NCBI GenBank assembly: GCA_002419145.1
Contig: DIFN01000029.1
Span: 9,123 to 73,122 of the forward strand
Length of the DNA: 64,000 nucleotides
From: Mageeibacillus sp. UBA5747
GTDB lineage: Bacteria > Bacillota > Clostridia > Saccharofermentanales > UBA5734
Direction of reading: 5' to 3'
The translations under genes and the position numbers were made by a program. The notes beneath the pieces were generated by a model, which was not told the DNA's origin, searched no databases, and worked only from the letters and a program-made list of their open reading frames with translations. Shown one piece after another: positions 8,813 to 17,467 of this stretch (positions are counted from its first letter, which is position 1; each line of letters starts with the position of its first letter).

Positions 8813-9478
8813 TCAGTAGTTCTCTTTACGAACTTCGAAGAAACTCTGGGCAAAGCCGCAGACAGGGCACTGTTCAGGTGCCTTTTTGCCCATGACGAGG
8901 TGGCCACAGATGCGGCATTCCCACATGGTCATTTCGCCCTTCTCAAAGACTTGCTGCATCTCGACGTTTTTCAATAGAGCGCGGTAGCGCTCTTCGTGCG
9001 CTTTTTCAATGGCAGCGACGGCACGGAAACGGGCAGCCAGTTCCGGGAAGCCTTCGGCAGCGGCGTCTTTGGCGAAGCGATCGTACATGTCGGTCCACTC
9101 GTAGTTTTCGCCTTCGGCTGCATGGAGGAGGTTTTCGGCGGTGCCGCCAATGTGGCCGAGCGCATCGTACCAGAGGCGGGCGTGCTCTTGCTCGTTGCGG
9201 GCGGTCTTGAGGAAAATCTCAGCCAGCTGGTCGTAGCCTGCGCGCGAGGCCACAGCAGCAAAATAGGTGTATTTGTTGCGGGCCTGGCTCTCTCCGGCAA
9301 AAGCTTCGGCGAGATTCTTCTCGGTTTTCGTACCGGCGTAGCGGTTGGCGGTGGCTTCTTTCTTCTCGCTGACGAGTACGAAGGCTGATGCCGGGGCTTT
9401 GCAGACGGGGCAGACGAATCCGGCCGGCAGTTCGCCTTCATAAATAAATCCACAGACGGTGCAACGATACTTGAGCAT
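8813..9478 (-). other. Nested in-frame start: stand-alone rubrerythrin
   Basis: Inside the fusion gene, AAGGAGG (complement of 9487-9493) lies 8 bases before ATG at 9478, in the same frame. Translation from here gives a complete 221-aa rubrerythrin with both rubredoxin modules. The SD quality equals that of true starts in the window, so two products, or a formerly separate gene joined by loss of a stop codon, are both plausible. Confidence 0.6.
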
Positions 9479-10000
9479 GGTTTTTTCCTCCTTGGAATTG
9501 CTCTGGTTTGTACTGGCGGGTATAAGCTGAAGCAAACGGTCAACGGCTGCCAGGGGGAAGCCGTCGGTCTGGGGCTTGCTTTTCAGGTCCAGAAGCAAGG
9601 TCCGGACATCCGGACTTTGCGGCAACAGGTAGCCAGCCTCACGCAGGAGGTCTTCGGCCATCAGTTGGCTGGACTGGCGGATCGCTTCGGCCAGCTGGCG
9701 CTCGACGGGGTCTTGCGACTGGGCTACAACGGTTGCTGCAGCCTGGGCCTGAGTCACGCGGTCCTCGGCCAGGTCGTACAGGGTCTGGCGTATGCTGGGC
9801 TTCTTTTTCTGCTGGGGCGGATAATCATCCGGGACCAGAGAAATGGCATGCGACGGACAGGCATCGACGCAGAGACGGCAGCCATCGCGACATTTGCCGG
9901 CGTCAATCTGGCCAGTTTCCGTATCGGTGGCGCCAGTCGGGCAAACATACAGGCAGAGGCAATCTTTGGTACAGAGTCGGATATTTCTTACGGCATGCAT
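8813..10000 (-). CDS. Ferredoxin-rubrerythrin-rubredoxin fusion protein
   Basis: 395 aa with four parts: a 4Fe-4S ferredoxin-like head (residues about 10-55: [14 protein letters not shown], a slightly atypical first motif, and [13 protein letters not shown]); a helical linker (about 65-170); a rubredoxin-like knuckle ([10 protein letters not shown]...CPVCKAP); and a rubrerythrin di-iron domain ([26 protein letters not shown]) ending in a rubredoxin module (CRICGHLV...CPVCGFAQ). Such proteins reduce peroxide with electrons passed through the Fe-S centres. A strong in-frame ribosome site and ATG at 9478 could also yield a normal 221-aa rubrerythrin. It sits 6 bases after the rubredoxin-type gene in one operon. 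Confidence 0.88.
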   Translation of the reverse strand: MHAVRNIRLCTKDCLCLYVCPTGATDTETGQIDAGKCRDGCRLCVDACPSHAISLVPDDYPPQQKKKPSIRQTLYDLAEDRVTQAQAAATVVAQSQDPVERQLAEAIRQSSQLMAEDLLREAGYLLPQSPDVRTLLLDLKSKPQTDGFPLAAVDRLLQLIPASTNQSNSKEEKTMLKYRCTVCGFIYEGELPAGFVCPVCKAPASAFVLVSEKKEATANRYAGTKTEKNLAEAFAGESQARNKYTYFAAVASRAGYDQLAEIFLKTARNEQEHARLWYDALGHIGGTAENLLHAAEGENYEWTDMYDRFAKDAAAEGFPELAARFRAVAAIEKAHEERYRALLKNVEMQQVFEKGEMTMWECRICGHLVMGKKAPEQCPVCGFAQSFFEVRKENY

Positions 10001-10006
10001 GTCTCT

Positions 10007-10684
10007 TTACCTCCGTGCGACTGCTGCGATTTTCAAACGCGGCACTTTGCAGACCGGGCAGATTTCCGGTGCGTCGTCGCCGATGTAAATGAAACCACAG
10101 ATTTCGCAGACGTAAATCTTGGCAGCTGCGATCGTCTCCGGTTGCTGCTGGAACTGAGCCAGATGGCCATTTTGCATCCGGGCGACCTTCTCAGCCCACG
10201 TCAGGGCCCGGAGGGTGCCGCGGTCGGCCAGTTCAGCTGCCTGAGCATAGGCTCTGGCAAAAGCGTCGTCGAGCTGGCTGTTGTTCACATCGGCCAGGGC
10301 AGAAAGGCTGGCGGTTTCAGGCTGACCGGCGCGGGCATGGTAATAGGCAGCCAGTTCAGAGAACAGCTGGGATTCCTCCGGACGGTATTGCTTTTCGAAG
10401 CCCTTAGCCAGGTTGGTGAAAAGAGCGCCCAGAGCGGCGGCTGACAGCTCACCTGAAGGGGTTGACTGGGTACGGATAGTCGCAGCTGCAGGTTGAGCAG
10501 ATGCTGCGGCGGGAGCTGGGCTTGCATCCTGAAGGCGGAACTGAGACTTGGTTGCCCGGCACCAGGGGCAGCGCCAGTCGTCCGGCACTTGCTCCCATAA
10601 GGTTCCAGCAGCAAAGCCTGCTTCCGGGATCCCTGCGGCCTCATCATAGACGAAGCCACAGATGGAACAGACAAATTTACGCAT
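10007..10684 (-). CDS. Rubredoxin-helical-rubredoxin protein
   Basis: A 225-aa protein. The N-terminus is a true rubredoxin (CSICGFVYDEAAG...WRCPWCRATKSQF, residues about 5-50), followed by an Ala/Pro-rich linker (about 53-80), a helical middle (about 85-180) and a C-terminal rubredoxin-like knuckle (CEICGFIYIGDDAPEICPVCK). The middle is the size of a small rubrerythrin-like bundle, but I cannot identify a full set of di-iron ligands. AGGAGGT precedes the ATG. First gene of an oxygen-defence operon with the rubrerythrin fusion; it probably supplies electrons to it. Confidence 0.82.
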   Translation of the reverse strand: MRKFVCSICGFVYDEAAGIPEAGFAAGTLWEQVPDDWRCPWCRATKSQFRLQDASPAPAAASAQPAAATIRTQSTPSGELSAAALGALFTNLAKGFEKQYRPEESQLFSELAAYYHARAGQPETASLSALADVNNSQLDDAFARAYAQAAELADRGTLRALTWAEKVARMQNGHLAQFQQQPETIAAAKIYVCEICGFIYIGDDAPEICPVCKVPRLKIAAVARR

Positions 10685-10832
10685 GGAAGTGACCTCCTTG
10701 CATTCAATGTATCAATCATCAGTCTCATTATCAACATATGTTCAGAATAATTTTACAACATAATGTCACAATTGATGCAATTAAAAAGAAAGGTCAGTCT
10801 GTGGATCCTGGTCGCGCAAGTGAGCGTCAAGC

Positions 10833-12356
10833 TTAGGCGAAGCTCCATTTCAAGGCATCGTACATCCGAACGTAGATGTGATAAAGCTTGTCATATGTGG
10901 CTCTGTTTTCTGGATTGGGCAGGGTTTCGCTTTCCTGCTGAATCAGGGGTACGGTGGCGGCAAGATCAGGCCAGAGACCGATGGCCACGCCGGCGACGAG
11001 AGCGGCGCCGAACGATCCGCCTTCGGTACTGCCATAGACGGTGTGCACAGGCAGGCCAAAGACGTCGGCGATGATCTGGCGCCAGAGCGGACTGACAGCA
11101 CCTCCGCCGGCAAGAACGACGTCGCCGGACTCACTTTTGAGCTGGGGATCTGCGTGGATGGTCAAGTCATAGACCTGACGCAGGGAAAATGCAACGCCTT
11201 CGAGCACGGCACGGGCAAAATGTCCTTTTTTGTGATGCGAGGTCAGCCCGATGAAGCCACCGCGAGCTGTCGGGTCGTTGATCGGGCAGCGCTCGCCGGT
11301 TAGGTAGGGCAGGAAGATCAGCCCTTCAGCACCGGCCGGGGTCGTAGCAGCTGCTTCATCGAGAAGGGCAAACGCACTGCGGCCGAGCTGTTTGCCCTGT
11401 GCGACTTCGTAGTCACCAAGCGCCTCACAAAACCAGTGGTAGGATCCAGCTGCAGCCAGGGTGACGCCCATAGCGGTGAAGGTGTCCGGTGAGTTGCCGC
11501 GAAACAGCTGCAAGCTGCCCTGTGGATTGGCCATGAAGGAAGGCAAGGCCATCGCGACAACACCGGATGTGCCCAGCGTGACCGCCACACGTCCCGGTTT
11601 ATACAGACCCAGGCCAGTGGTCGAAATCACGGCGTCGCCACCGCCGCCGCAGACCGGGATACCGGCTGCAAGGCCGCTCGCCGCGGCTGCTTTGGCTGTG
11701 ACTGCTCCCGTCAGGGCGCTCGACTCAACCACAGGCGGGAAGACCGCGAGGTCAAGCCCGACTTTTTCGATCAGGCCTTTGTGCCAGCAGCTGTTTTGTA
11801 CGTCAAAAAAGCCAAAACCGGAGGCGTCGGAGACTTCTGTGGCAATTTCTCCGGTCAGGCAGTAGCGGATGTAGTCCTTGGGGTTGATGACCACTCGGGT
11901 CCGGGCATAATGATCCGGCTCATTCTGTTTGAGCCAGAGGATTTTCCCGCCCGTGTAGCCTGTGAGCATCTGGTTGTTGGTCATGCCCAGAAGCCCATCC
12001 AATCCGCCCGCAGCGGCTGTGATCTCCTGGCATTGGCGCTCCGTGCGCTGGTCATTCCAAAGAATGGCTTCGCGGACTACTTGGTTCTGGTCATCCAGGG
12101 CTACCATGCCATGCATCTGGCCGGACAGGCCGATCGCAGCTACGGTCGTCGTTGGAAGGCTGGTCAGTACTGTTTTTAAGGCCCGGATGGTGCCGGCCCA
12201 CCAGTCAGCCGGATCTTGCTGCGTCCAGCCGGGACGGGGCGAGTGCAGCGGATAGCTCTCCATTGCGGTGGTCAGGATCTGGCCCTCCGGTGAGAGGGCC
12301 AGAACTTTCACGCCAGATGTACCAACATCAATCCCGATCAAACAGGTTTTTTCCAT
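10833..12356 (-). CDS. xylB: Xylulokinase
   Basis: 507 aa, the usual length for FGGY-family xylulose kinases. It phosphorylates D-xylulose to xylulose 5-phosphate with ATP. Visible are the N-terminal phosphate motif (GIDVGTSGVKVL, residues about 8-19), the substrate-side LSGQMHGMV, the second-domain VTLGTSGVVA and the late LAGGGAVSPLWRQ adenosine motif. It starts 33 bases after xylA in the same operon, with AGAGGT before the ATG, and is expected to be controlled by the LacI-type repressor through the operator ahead of xylA. Confidence 0.95.
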   Translation of the reverse strand: MEKTCLIGIDVGTSGVKVLALSPEGQILTTAMESYPLHSPRPGWTQQDPADWWAGTIRALKTVLTSLPTTTVAAIGLSGQMHGMVALDDQNQVVREAILWNDQRTERQCQEITAAAGGLDGLLGMTNNQMLTGYTGGKILWLKQNEPDHYARTRVVINPKDYIRYCLTGEIATEVSDASGFGFFDVQNSCWHKGLIEKVGLDLAVFPPVVESSALTGAVTAKAAAASGLAAGIPVCGGGGDAVISTTGLGLYKPGRVAVTLGTSGVVAMALPSFMANPQGSLQLFRGNSPDTFTAMGVTLAAAGSYHWFCEALGDYEVAQGKQLGRSAFALLDEAAATTPAGAEGLIFLPYLTGERCPINDPTARGGFIGLTSHHKKGHFARAVLEGVAFSLRQVYDLTIHADPQLKSESGDVVLAGGGAVSPLWRQIIADVFGLPVHTVYGSTEGGSFGAALVAGVAIGLWPDLAATVPLIQQESETLPNPENRATYDKLYHIYVRMYDALKWSFA

Positions 12357-12389
12357 GGTGTGTACCTCTTTTTAGCCGATGATCAGCTT

Positions 12390-13703
12390 TTAGCCGATGA
12401 TTAGGGAATTGATGATCGCTTCCAGGTATTCTTGGCGGCCGGAACCGACTTTGACATCACCCATGGCGAGGGCTTTTTCTTCGAGTTCCTGGATCGTGAC
12501 CTGGCCCTTGATAATTTTCTGGCCCAGTTCAGATTGCCAGCTGGCATAGCGCTCGGCTACAAACTCGGCCAGGCGGCCGTCGCGCTCGATGCGGTCAGCC
12601 AGGATCAGGCCAAGGGCAAAGGTATCCATGCCGGCAATGTAACCGATGAAGATATCTTCCAAGGTGTTGGAGGCACGACGGATCTTGGCGTCGAAGTTGA
12701 GGCCGCCATTGGTAAAACCGCCAGCAGCGAGGACTTCGCTCATGCAGCCAATCGCGTCGTAAAGGTTGGTCGGGAATTGGTCGGTGTCCCAGCCGAGCAG
12801 CATGTCGCCCTGGTTGGCGTCGATTGAACCGAAGAAACCGGTCTCGCGGGCCAGGCGCAGTTCGTGCTGGAAGGTGTGGCCGGCGAGGGTCGCATGGTTG
12901 GCTTCGATGTTGAGTTTGAAGTCTTTGTCGAGACCATAGCTTCGCAAGAAGCCGATGACCGTGGCAGCATCAAAGTCGTACTGGTGCTTGGTCGGCTCTT
13001 TCGGTTTGGGCTCGACGTAGAAATCGCCGGTGAAACCGATGCTGCGGCCATAATCGACGGCCAGACGCATCAGGCGGGCCAGGTTGTCGAGTTCGAGGCC
13101 CATATTGGTGTTGAGGATGGTCTCATAGCCTTCGCGGCCACCCCAGAAAACATAACCGGTGCCGCCGAGTTTGACAGTCAGCTCAAGGGCTTTCTTGATC
13201 TGGGCGGCGGCAAAGGCAAAGACTTCGACATTGGGTGAGGTGCCGGCGCCACTGGCATAACGAGGGTTTGAGAACAGGTTGGCTGTACCCCAGAGCAGTT
13301 TTTTGTTGTGTTTTTTCTGCAGCTCAAGAAGCAGGTCGCTGATTTCGTCGAGGCGGGCGTTGGATTCGGCCAGGGTGACAGCTTCCGGGGCAATGTCCCG
13401 ATCGTGGAAGCAGTAGAAGTCGATACCGAGCTTGTCCATGAATTCAAAAGCGGCGTAGGCTTTGTTTTTCGCACTCTCCATCGGGTCATCTGATCCGTAG
13501 GATTTGTCGATCGTACCGACGCCGAACATATCGGCTCCGCCGGAGACCATGGTGTGCCAGTAGGACATGGCAAACTTGAGGTGATCGCGCATGGTTTGGC
13601 CGGCGATGACCTGGTCGGGATTGTAGAAGCGGAATGCGAGGGGATTTTTGCTGTCTTTGCCTTCGAAGGGAATCTGGGGGATGTTGGGATAGAATTCGTT
13701 CAT
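12390..13703 (-). CDS. xylA: Xylose isomerase
   Basis: 437 aa, the length of class II xylose isomerases. It converts D-xylose to D-xylulose in the cytoplasm using two divalent metals. Recognisable motifs are [12 protein letters not shown] (active-site His), [23 protein letters not shown] (metal Glu) and [15 protein letters not shown]. It is first in the xylAB operon. The upstream region contains the 14-bp palindrome also found upstream of the LacI-family gene, lying between plausible -35 (TTTACC) and -10 (GATAAA) elements. Confidence 0.96.
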   Translation of the reverse strand: MNEFYPNIPQIPFEGKDSKNPLAFRFYNPDQVIAGQTMRDHLKFAMSYWHTMVSGGADMFGVGTIDKSYGSDDPMESAKNKAYAAFEFMDKLGIDFYCFHDRDIAPEAVTLAESNARLDEISDLLLELQKKHNKKLLWGTANLFSNPRYASGAGTSPNVEVFAFAAAQIKKALELTVKLGGTGYVFWGGREGYETILNTNMGLELDNLARLMRLAVDYGRSIGFTGDFYVEPKPKEPTKHQYDFDAATVIGFLRSYGLDKDFKLNIEANHATLAGHTFQHELRLARETGFFGSIDANQGDMLLGWDTDQFPTNLYDAIGCMSEVLAAGGFTNGGLNFDAKIRRASNTLEDIFIGYIAGMDTFALGLILADRIERDGRLAEFVAERYASWQSELGQKIIKGQVTIQELEEKALAMGDVKVGSGRQEYLEAIINSLIIG

Positions 13704-13728
13704 GGAACACCTCTCTGGTACTTTTTAT

Positions 13729-13742
13729 CGTGCTCGAGCACG
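13729..13742 (-). promoter_or_regulatory. Operator upstream of xylA
   Basis: The perfect palindrome CGTGCTCGAGCACG. An identical copy lies at 14938-14951 ahead of the LacI-type gene, and the match extends to TCGTGCTCGAGCACGGTTT. LacI-family regulators bind such even palindromes with a central CG. It overlaps a plausible core promoter and should repress xylAB when the regulator is DNA-bound. Confidence 0.85.
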
Positions 13743-13809
13743 GTTTGGGTAAATAAATATTCAGGTTCTCTGACAGGGGTAACGGGTTGCCTGATTCAAA
13801 GCTATCTGA

Positions 13810-14871
13810 TCATCTCCTTTGCTCAGCTGGGTCTGGCGGACTCATGAAATGTTCACGGATGTAGATTTCGCTGCGGGTGATTGTTTCTGCAGGCGGCAAG
13901 GTGCCATCCAGCAAATATTCAAACAGATATTGGATCGGTTTGTAGCCTTGTTCGTAAGGTTGTTGGCCGATGGTGACGGTGATGGTGCCGCTTTCCAGGT
14001 ACTTTTTCTCGGCATCGGTTAAATCATGGCAAATGATCTGAATCTGACCGGAGAGGCCAGCGGCTTCGATGGCTCGGGCTGCACCCGTCACGCCGCCTGC
14101 GGTGAGGTACAGCGCCGAGAGTCTTTGCTCTTGGGCGAGCAGGTTGCGGGTCAGATCAAAGGCAGTCAGGTCATCGTCATTGGTCTCGAGGACATCCAAG
14201 ATCTCGATATTGGGACAACTTTGCCGAATCACCTGAGTGAAGCCATGGATCCGCTGATTGTGGCCGAGCATCTGCACGGAGCCGGTCAGGATGGCCACAC
14301 TGGCTGGTTTTTGGTGGCTGAGAAGGCGAAGGACACCGGCGGCAGTAGCGCCGCTGCGCCAATAATCGTTGCCGACAAAGCCCAATCTCTTGCCGTCGGT
14401 CAGGTCAGTGTTAAAGGTGATGACTGGGATGTTTTTCTCGGCCAGTTTAGCGAGCAGCTGGACCACATCGGGATGGTTGATCGGTACGAGGGCCAGGCCA
14501 TTAATCCCGTTGGCAACCAGCTCTTGGATCTGGGCGACCTGGGTTTTGGCGTCAAAACCTTTCATGGTTCGGATCTCGAGGGTCAGACCAAAATCTTCGT
14601 AGGTCTTGGCGGCGGCTTGTAGTCCTTGTTCGATATCGAGGAAAAAGTCATTGCCGATTGAGGGCATCTGGACGCCGATGCGCAGGGGGGATTTGCGGAT
14701 GCTGAGCATTTTGCCGGCACGATTGGAACGGTAGCCGAGATCGGTGGCAATTTTGAGGATGCGGGCTTTCAGGTCCGGGTCAATCCCGTAGCGGTCGTTC
14801 AAGGCTCGGTCGACGGTTCCCCGTGACACACCTGCCAAATCCGCTATTTGCTTGATCGATACGTTGGGCAT
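13810..14871 (-). CDS. LacI-family transcriptional regulator of the xylose operon
   Basis: A 353-aa protein. The N-terminal LacI helix-turn-helix is clear (VSIKQIADLAGVSRGTVDRA, then a hinge about residues 45-58), followed by a periplasmic-binding-like sugar domain (IGVQMPSIGNDFFLDIEQGLQAA...). The ligand is presumably xylose or a related sugar, judged from its neighbours only. The second ATG, at 14871, is better spaced from GAGG than the first at 14874. The gene has its own consensus promoter and an operator identical to that of xylA, indicating autoregulation. Confidence 0.9.
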   Translation of the reverse strand: MPNVSIKQIADLAGVSRGTVDRALNDRYGIDPDLKARILKIATDLGYRSNRAGKMLSIRKSPLRIGVQMPSIGNDFFLDIEQGLQAAAKTYEDFGLTLEIRTMKGFDAKTQVAQIQELVANGINGLALVPINHPDVVQLLAKLAEKNIPVITFNTDLTDGKRLGFVGNDYWRSGATAAGVLRLLSHQKPASVAILTGSVQMLGHNQRIHGFTQVIRQSCPNIEILDVLETNDDDLTAFDLTRNLLAQEQRLSALYLTAGGVTGAARAIEAAGLSGQIQIICHDLTDAEKKYLESGTITVTIGQQPYEQGYKPIQYLFEYLLDGTLPPAETITRSEIYIREHFMSPPDPAEQRR

Positions 14872-14937
14872 CATTTCCTCGCAATGTGAGGTCGTCGCAC
14901 TCGGGATTGTGTGAAGTCGTGCGTGTATTGGAACTGT

Positions 14938-14951
14938 CGTGCTCGAGCACG
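14938..14951 (-). promoter_or_regulatory. Autoregulatory operator of the LacI-type gene
   Basis: CGTGCTCGAGCACG, identical to the xylA operator. It begins 10 bases downstream of the -10 hexamer of the promoter at 14962-14989, covering the likely transcription start, a classic repression position. Confidence 0.85.
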
Positions 14952-14961
14952 GTTTATTTAA

Positions 14962-14989
14962 ATTATAGCTTTTAGATAGGGATTGTCAA
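14962..14989 (-). promoter_or_regulatory. Consensus promoter of the LacI-type gene
   Basis: On the minus strand, TTGACA (complement of 14984-14989), a 16-base spacer and TATAAT (complement of 14962-14967): both hexamers are perfect. A promoter this strong in front of a repressor gene fits with tight autorepression by the adjacent operator. Confidence 0.85.
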
Positions 14990-15058
14990 GGGGCAGGCAG
15001 AACTGCGCAGGGTCTTCGTATCAGATGATCATGTTTCGCATATATCTGCGCAATGTAA

Positions 15059-15099
15059 CCTATGTTAATGGCATCCTATGTTATATATATCATATGTTG
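15059..15099 (+). repeat. Three direct repeats with 16-base period
   Basis: CCTATGTTA at 15059 and 15075, and CATATGTTG at 15091, each start exactly 16 bases apart in an AT-rich stretch about 140 bases before the membrane-protein gene. They could be a tandem regulator-binding array. Confidence 0.45.
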
Positions 15100-15236
15100 T
15101 CTGGCGCGAATTTGTCTGAAAGCTTTTACATCATTGGCTCAGATCCGCCGCGGAGCTGGCTGGATCGTGAATGGTCTTTTGTCACAGTCGGCAGACGGCT
15201 GGACGTCGTAATCTGGGGCAACCACAAGGAGGTCCC

Positions 15237-15797
15237 ATGAAATCTGGTATCTGGTCCAAACTTTGGCTGTTTACGGCCGCCTATTTCATTCTCATCTTTG
15301 TTAACATCCATCTGGCTTTGCTGGCACTGATCTGCTTTTCCCTGCCGGTCTATTTCCTGCTACGCGATCAAAAGAAATCCTGGTGCCAATTGTATTGCCC
15401 TCGCGCCAGCCTCCTGATGAAGATCCCGCGCTCCAAAAATCAACCTCTGCGGCCAATTCCAGCCTGGCTGATCGGCAAGAAGGCCCGCCAGTGGGTGGTG
15501 CGCTACTTCATCCTAAACCTCTCTTTTATCATGATGTCAACGATCATGGTCGCATTGGGCCGGATGGCACCGATGTTGATCCCGCGTTTTCTGATCCTCT
15601 TCCCCTTCAATGTCACCTTGCCTCAGCTGGTCAGCCTCGATCTGCCAGTTTGGTTAACCCACCTCTCCTTCCGTTTTCTGTCGATGATGATGACCTCAAC
15701 CACTGTCGGGATTATCCTGGCCATCCTGTATCGCAATCGCACCTGGTGCGCCATCTGCCCCATCGCGACACTGTCCGACCAGTACTTGGCGAAATAA
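15237..15797 (+). CDS. Membrane protein with NapH/NosR-like cysteine motifs
   Basis: A 186-aa protein with about four hydrophobic segments (residues about 8-40, 85-105, 108-130 and 145-170). Two short cysteine motifs, WCQLYCPRAS (about 52-61) and WCAICPIATL (about 170-179), face the membrane borders. Similar WC..CP motifs occur in the membrane domains of NapH, NosR and CcoG-type electron-transfer proteins, but here each has only two cysteines, so an Fe-S cluster would need both together. AAGGAGG precedes the ATG. Function unknown; a redox role is inference. Confidence 0.65.
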   Translation: MKSGIWSKLWLFTAAYFILIFVNIHLALLALICFSLPVYFLLRDQKKSWCQLYCPRASLLMKIPRSKNQPLRPIPAWLIGKKARQWVVRYFILNLSFIMMSTIMVALGRMAPMLIPRFLILFPFNVTLPQLVSLDLPVWLTHLSFRFLSMMMTSTTVGIILAILYRNRTWCAICPIATLSDQYLAK

Positions 15798-15954
15798 GGC
15801 GTGTGCGCTAGAATCGAAGGACCACAGAGGCACGCGAGCACTTGAAGTGAAGCGGCTGGTTGTGATCACAATTGCCTAGGCGATCGACGATCCGGTGCCC
15901 GGACGATCGACGATCCAGATTTCCAGATTCTGGTCGAAGCTGGTTTTTTGGTCA

Positions 15955-16539
15955 ATGCCGAACCTGAAATTGCTGTCGCCGATTTATCCGTGCCAGCTAG
16001 CAGAACAACACGCTGATGTACTTGCGATCTTGAGAGATCGTTTTGCGAAAAATCCGCAGCGCCATCCGGATCTCGACTGGTCAGATATTGTGACCAAGCT
16101 GGAAGCAGAGCCAGCAAAATTGTGGTCCCTTTTCGAGATGGAACGGACGGGCGGCGAGCTGGATGTGATTGCTTATGATCCGGCAACAGGAGAGTTTCTG
16201 TTTGCGGATTGCGCAGCGGAAACGCCTAAAGGTCGGCGCAGCCTTTGTTATGACCAAGCCGCACTGGCAGCGCGCAAAGAAAACAAGCCGCAGGGTAGTG
16301 CCTGCGGTTTGGCAGAGGAAATGGGAATCGATGTCTTAGACGAGGTACAGTACCAAGACCTGCAAAAGTTGGGGGTTTTCGATCAGAAAACGTCGAGTTG
16401 GCTGATAACGCCCGATTCAATCCGCAAACTGGGCGGAGCGCTTTTTGGCGACAGCCGCTATGACAGGGTCTTCGTGTATCACAATGGCGCTGAATCTTAT
16501 TATGCAGCCAGGGGTTTCCGCGGTATGCTCAGGTTATAA
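15955..16539 (+). CDS. DUF4256 family protein
   Basis: 194 aa. Nearly the whole length matches the conserved DUF4256 pattern: LEAEPAKLWSLFEMERTGG, FADCAAETPKGRRSLCYDQ, KTSSWLITP, RKLGGALFGD and a VFVYHNGAESYYAARGFRG tail. The family is soluble and has no known function. The start is uncertain: ATG 15955 leaves a sensible lead-in before the domain but has no clear ribosome site; GTG at 15895 is an alternative. The 3' end overlaps the convergent carbamate kinase gene by 11 bases. Confidence 0.8.
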   Translation: MPNLKLLSPIYPCQLAEQHADVLAILRDRFAKNPQRHPDLDWSDIVTKLEAEPAKLWSLFEMERTGGELDVIAYDPATGEFLFADCAAETPKGRRSLCYDQAALAARKENKPQGSACGLAEEMGIDVLDEVQYQDLQKLGVFDQKTSSWLITPDSIRKLGGALFGDSRYDRVFVYHNGAESYYAARGFRGMLRL

Positions 16540-17467
16540 GGAACAGCGTGCCTTTTCCTGTCGTCACTGCGTCATAAGCATTTTCCAGCGATGCGATGAT
16601 GGCTTCGCGGCCGGGGCGTGATTCGACGAACGCGAGTGCTGCTTCGATTTTGGGCAGCATCGATCCGGCCGCAAACTGGCCTTGTTCCACATACAGGCGA
16701 GCTTCGCGCGTGGTCAGGCGGTCAACCCAGATCTGGTTGGGTTGACCGTAGTGCAAGGCCACATAGGGCACGCCAGTCAGGATGAGGAGTAAGTCAGCCG
16801 AGGTGAGCTCAGCCAGGAGGGCGGCGGCTTTGTCTTTGTCGATGACAGCTTCCTGACTAATCAGGCACTCACCTTCCCGGCTGACTGGAATCCCGCCTCC
16901 GCCGCAGGCAATAACCACGTCACCCAGTTTCATCAGGCGCTGGATCGCGCCTTTTTCGACGATGTCGATTGGTTCTGGCGAAGGAACGACGCGACGGTAA
17001 CCACGTCCGGCGTCTTCGGTAAAAACCAGACCGGGCGTCTCAGCCAACTGCCTGGCCTCTTCCTGCGAAAAAAACAAGCCAACGGGTTTGGTCGGGTGAG
17101 CGAAGGCTGGATCGGCCGGATCTACGACGACCTGCGTGATAACTGTGGAGACATTGTTGGGCAGGCCTTCTGCGTGCAAGGCATTTTTCAGGGCATTTTG
17201 CAGGTGAAAGCCAATATACCCCTGGCTCATCGCTGTGCTTTCAGCAAAAGGCATCGCCGGGATCTGCGGGTCTGACTGGCGTGCCTGTTCAAAGGCCTGA
17301 TGGATCAGGCCGACCTGAGGACCATTGCCATGGACAATCGCCAGGCGGTAGCCGTCACGGATCAGTTCAATCAGCGGCCGGACAGCGTGCTGGACGGACT
17401 CTTTCTGAGCTTCGGGGGTCAGACCAAGGGCATTGCCGCCCAAGGCTACAACGATTTTCCTGGCCAT
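16529..17467 (-). CDS. arcC: Carbamate kinase
   Basis: 312 aa, full length. It catalyses reversible transfer between carbamoyl phosphate plus ADP and carbamate plus ATP, usually yielding ATP in catabolism. It shows the amino-acid kinase start (VVALGGNALG), IVHGNGPQVG, VVPSPEPIDIVE and CGGGGIPV. AAGGAG precedes the ATG. It overlaps the upstream cPGS-like gene by 22 bases, implying translational coupling. No carbamoyltransferase is present in the window, so the carbamoyl-phosphate source must lie elsewhere. Confidence 0.95.
   Translation of the reverse strand: MARKIVVALGGNALGLTPEAQKESVQHAVRPLIELIRDGYRLAIVHGNGPQVGLIHQAFEQARQSDPQIPAMPFAESTAMSQGYIGFHLQNALKNALHAEGLPNNVSTVITQVVVDPADPAFAHPTKPVGLFFSQEEARQLAETPGLVFTEDAGRGYRRVVPSPEPIDIVEKGAIQRLMKLGDVVIACGGGGIPVSREGECLISQEAVIDKDKAAALLAELTSADLLLILTGVPYVALHYGQPNQIWVDRLTTREARLYVEQGQFAAGSMLPKIEAALAFVESRPGREAIIASLENAYDAVTTGKGTLFLIT

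Noticed and set aside
10685..10760. Possible PerR box ahead of the rubredoxin/rubrerythrin operon
   Set aside because: The AT-rich stretch matches the PerR palindrome poorly (about half the positions), so no operator is claimed.
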